From DATMRF01 sp035566435 (GTDB lineage: Bacteria > Verrucomicrobiota > Verrucomicrobiia > Limisphaerales > UBA8199), in assembly GCA_035566435.1 (NCBI GenBank), contig DATMRF010000022.1, forward strand, positions 67,563 to 131,562: DNA of 64,000 nt. The letters are read 5' to 3'. Position numbers and translations under genes: made by a program. The notes beneath the pieces are model-generated. The model made no database searches and was not told where the DNA came from. It was given only the letters and a program-made list of their open reading frames with translations. Below are positions 62,401 through 64,000 of this stretch, one piece after another. Position 1 is the stretch's first letter. The number at the start of each line of letters is the position of its first letter.

Positions 62401-63185
62401 CCTGGTGGTTTATGGGACTGGCCGCTGCCGGTTTGCTGGCCTTTGTAAGCGGCAGTGCCCGGATTGTGGAAAAACGGAAACTGCAACGGCGCCTCGAACG
62501 CCTGGAACAGGAGCGACTCCTCGAACACGAGCGCACACGGATTGCCCAGGACCTTCATGACGAAATGGGGGCCAGGCTTTGCCGAATTTCGTTCCTGAGC
62601 GAACACGCCCGCCGCATTGACAACCTGCCCACGGAACTGCGCCAGCAAATTACCGCGATTTCCGACGATTCGCGCCAGGTGCTTCAGTCCCTCGACGAAA
62701 TCGTCTGGGCCGTCAATCCGCAGAACGACACTTTGGAGCACGTTGCCTCTTACCTCGGCCAGTACGCGCAGGATTATTTTCAGGAGACCACCATCGAATG
62801 TGCCCTGGAGATTCCCGCCCGCATGCCCCCGCACCCGCTCTCTGCCCAGTGCCGCCATCATCTGTTCCTGGCCGTCCATGAAGCGTTCACTAATATTCTT
62901 AAGCACTCCGGGGCCACCGCTGCCAAAGTCACGATCACTTGTGACCACGCCAACTTCGAAATTATCGTCTCGGATGCCGGCAAAGGTTTTAATACGTCCG
63001 CCGCAAACCCGCCGGCGGCCAATAACGCCAGCGTCCCGGTGACATCGGGCAACGGCCTGTGCAACATGCGCGAGCGCCTCGCTAAATTTGGCGGCCGCTG
63101 CGAGGTAAAGTCGGCCCCAGGACAAGGCACGACTATCCGGTTCGTCTTGCCCCTCAGTCAGCTATCCCGCAAAGGTAACCCATGA
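59409..63185 (+). CDS. Two-component regulator propeller-type histidine kinase (HisKA_3)
   Basis: 1258 residues. A hydrophobic leader (LLSPFALWLFLAAAQLTPAA) is followed by a ~210-residue beta-sandwich domain without clear relatives. The region from TFRSWQTEQGLPQNFVRALA through about residue 860 contains ~14 propeller blades (DGCVWVGSDDGVARFDG, GRIWVGTESGLALWEH, GALWIGTAGGGLSRL). A Y_Y_Y domain (RFRYQLDGWDPDWGEPSTRR), a membrane helix (MGLAAAGLLAFVSGSARI) and a HisKA_3 core follow: RIAQDLHDEMGARLCRISFL (His1050), HEAFTNILKHSGATAAKVTI, VSDAGKGFNTS and GNGLCNMRERL. This class senses extracellular glycans in Bacteroidetes; here the ligand is unknown. It overlaps its regulator gene by four bases (ATGA). 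Confidence 0.92.
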   Translation: MVHRPPSFWSLRAEPRGGISRSALLSPFALWLFLAAAQLTPAAVLWSDPGPTLVHENGEGSDLLNGALKRDDSSSDTLYFKLHVDPLSDASTEEYLAAFELYEASAERLGVGNALKAWAYSAFRIMADESGSFADYVDLHSSRPEPSGPGSFYSYELPHRGIESTIIFKVHYIAGGDDRVTVWLNPDLGPGATEASQQASLITHFSANASFDEVHLRHNGGGGGWIFSDLQIATSFEDFISPAGATPEGAVRGIAQGELPFTFRSWQTEQGLPQNFVRALAQTRDGCVWVGSDDGVARFDGLRFVPLGLREGLQSGPVRALLGDREGALWIGSAGGGLTRLYQGRPTTFTQRDGLPANAITALAEDNSGRIWVGTESGLALWEHERAAPLPGAELFKGKRVTALYSDSRGIIWLGVARVGVFSYRDNRFTPVQDASVNELLADPHCLLADKTGRLWVGAGDGFVLCREVQRWRSFRVPRHQARPYVCALAEGPDGTVWAGSVGEGLLEFKGGKAELLSARSGLSDNLTECLLVDREGVLWVGTHGGLNRQQRRQLFVFGQKEGLGYGAVHGLAEVLPGVLWAGKPSDGLYRWDGRGFGRLVADGLSLVGPPVNALLRAQDGSCWVAGALGLVHFNEPGKANSRTELSALAGRNALALAEDPQGGLWVGTREGEVWRWSKGQWTAQTNLWQTHPITVMVHGKDGRLFLGTEGGGLDCYLGASHTHFDKAQGLFTDLVLTLYLDKQGALWIGTAGGGLSRLWHERISTFTTRDGLPDNTVSQILEDDAGRLWLGSNRGIACVSKRELDQLADGKITAVYPQVYGRAEGMLSEECTGGFYPAGLKTRSGLLCFSTLKGVVVVDTHLRAPGAPAPSVLLDDVLVDGSRVQDFKARAVSPGDPGPHTGGAQSAVEPLKIAPGRHRLELVYTAVSFDAPERVRFRYQLDGWDPDWGEPSTRRTAFYNLQAPGSYRFRVSACNSDGVWGPVASLALTVSPHFWQTWWFMGLAAAGLLAFVSGSARIVEKRKLQRRLERLEQERLLEHERTRIAQDLHDEMGARLCRISFLSEHARRIDNLPTELRQQITAISDDSRQVLQSLDEIVWAVNPQNDTLEHVASYLGQYAQDYFQETTIECALEIPARMPPHPLSAQCRHHLFLAVHEAFTNILKHSGATAAKVTITCDHANFEIIVSDAGKGFNTSAANPPAANNASVPVTSGNGLCNMRERLAKFGGRCEVKSAPGQGTTIRFVLPLSQLSRKGNP

Positions 63186-63805
63186 TTTCAGTCTCCATTG
63201 TCGATGACGAAGCCGCCCTCCGGGATTCCATCGCCACCTTCATCAACGGCTCGCCCGGGTTTCGTTGCGCCAGCTCCTACGGCAGCGCCGAGGCCGCCCT
63301 GTCGGGCCTCCCCGCCGATAAACCGGATGTGGTGCTCATGGACATCAACATGGGAGGCCTGAACGGTATCGAGTGTGTGCGCAAACTCAAAGCTCTCTCG
63401 CCCGGCCTCCAGCTCGTCATGTTTACTGTTTACGAAGATACCGACCAAATCTTCAAGGCCCTGGCGGCTGGCGCCACCGGTTACCTCCTGAAGCGGCTGC
63501 CCCCGGCCAAGTTGCTCCAGGCTATTCAGGACGTGCACGAAGGCGGGTCGCCGATGTCCAGTTCCATCGCCCGCAAAGTGGTCGCCTCGTTCCAGATGGC
63601 GCCGGCCGATTCAAAACAGCGTCCGCGGCTCTCCCCGCGCGAGGAAAACGTCCTCGATTTTCTGGCCAAGGGATTCACCTATAAACAAATTGCCGGTGAG
63701 CTGGACATCAGCATCGCCACCGTCCGCACCTACTTGCGGCGCGTTTACGAAAAACTGCACGTCCAGTCGCGCACTGAAGCCGTCGCCAAATACTTGCGTC
63801 CGTAG
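63182..63805 (+). CDS. NarL/LuxR-family response regulator
   Basis: 207 residues. Receiver: ISVSIVDDEAALRDSIATFI, Asp54 in DVVLMDINMGGLNGIECVRK, and the Lys in TGYLLKRLPPAKLLQAIQDV. The LuxR-type helix-turn-helix begins RPRLSPREENVLDFLAKGFT and includes YKQIAGELDISIATVRTYLR RVYEKLHVQSR. It is the cognate partner of the propeller kinase, whose stop it overlaps. Phosphorylation should allow DNA binding. Its target could include the secreted glycan-active protein genes immediately upstream, which is an inference from position. Confidence 0.93.
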   Translation: MISVSIVDDEAALRDSIATFINGSPGFRCASSYGSAEAALSGLPADKPDVVLMDINMGGLNGIECVRKLKALSPGLQLVMFTVYEDTDQIFKALAAGATGYLLKRLPPAKLLQAIQDVHEGGSPMSSSIARKVVASFQMAPADSKQRPRLSPREENVLDFLAKGFTYKQIAGELDISIATVRTYLRRVYEKLHVQSRTEAVAKYLRP

Positions 63806-63816
63806 GAATGCGCTCT

Positions 63817-63889
63817 CACGCTCCACGCTCCACGCTCCACGCTCCCCACGCTCCCCCCCGATTACTGATTACTGATTACTGATCACTAC
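63817..63889. repeat. Two adjacent tandem arrays: CACGCTC and ATTACTG
   Basis: About five CACGCTC-type units (63817-63854) pass into a C-run and then three ATTACTG units ending in ATCACTACTG (63861-63889). They follow the NarL-type regulator. The remainder of the window to 64000 contains no recognised gene. Confidence 0.75.
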
Positions 63890-64000
63890 TGTCCGGTTAA
63901 AAAGCCAGGTAAACAGGGCTGGATGTATGGATCGAGCAACTCGTTTGACGGTAGCGGTTGAGAAAAGGCCTGTGAAATGGGCATTTTCTCGAACAGCGTC

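Noticed and set aside
61959..63125. 388-codon minus-strand open frame in the propeller kinase
   Set aside because: Antisense shadow of HisKA_3/HATPase coding sequence.

Overview
The window looks like chromosomal DNA of a soil or sediment Verrucomicrobiota, probably of the Pedosphaera/Limisphaerales type. This is inferred from the gene families, not from a marker gene. The clues are: a Tat-exported Gfo/Idh/MocA oxidoreductase; very large secreted repeat proteins whose C-termini all end in an (R)FYR-type module; a DUF3300/DUF2950 pair; a propeller-type sensor kinase; GC-rich DNA; and many short palindromic or tandem repeats between genes. There is no rRNA, CRISPR array, prophage or recognisable transposase. 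One tRNA (Gln, TTG) is present.

Layout. 1-385: truncated ECF sigma factor (minus). 642-848: remnant of a C39-like peptidase. 1014-4366: three-gene minus-strand polysaccharide cluster (two GT2 glycosyltransferases and a pyruvyl transferase). 4683-6285: zinc-ribbon gene remnant and a Tat-exported oxidoreductase. 6506-8721: DUF2293 protein, short asparaginase-domain protein and tRNA-Gln. 9131-13688: DUF3300 lipoprotein, DUF2950 protein and an S10 serine carboxypeptidase. 13689-15310: decayed stretch with repeats, a cut-down secreted protein and a frameshifted Sel1 gene. 15394-20339: restriction/defence-like island. It has an endonuclease III-like glycosylase, a C5-cytosine methyltransferase, a MORC/MutL-type GHKL ATPase and a putative methyltransferase-fold protein in one minus-strand operon, facing a convergent HNH endonuclease. 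20542-24648: ORF6N protein and a giant secreted protein with 645-bp tandem repeats. 24712-32410: PLP decarboxylase, TauE/SafE permease, YfhO-like membrane protein, serine acetyltransferase, PfkB kinase and ThiE. 32666-37362: lipoprotein, alpha/beta hydrolase, DUF2156 protein and OprB porin. 37881-48910: signalling island beginning with a PhcB-like methyltransferase and a six-TM hybrid kinase. 48914-54126: XdhC, a small membrane protein, an aspartyl protease and an SGNH-TPR protein. 54386-59033: two large secreted proteins, one a GH87-like alpha-1,3-glucanase candidate. 59409-63805: propeller histidine kinase and its NarL-type regulator.

Two loci deserve most attention. The first is the five-gene methyltransferase/ATPase/glycosylase/HNH island at 15394-20339, which I cannot match to a named defence system. 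The second is the 37881-43279 cluster. Its order (signal-methyltransferase-like protein, multi-TM hybrid kinase, receiver-kinase protein) resembles the Ralstonia phcBSR(Q) fatty-acid-methyl-ester quorum-sensing locus. It is followed by two more receiver/kinase genes and no DNA-binding output protein.

The intergenic DNA is unusual. There are at least ten different short-unit (7-11 bp) imperfect tandem arrays, several hairpin families built on GGGACG, a 44-nt near-perfect palindrome, and an 80-bp inverted repeat lying inside the signal-peptide region of the DUF2950 gene. All calls were made by eye from sequence and translation. No database search was run.
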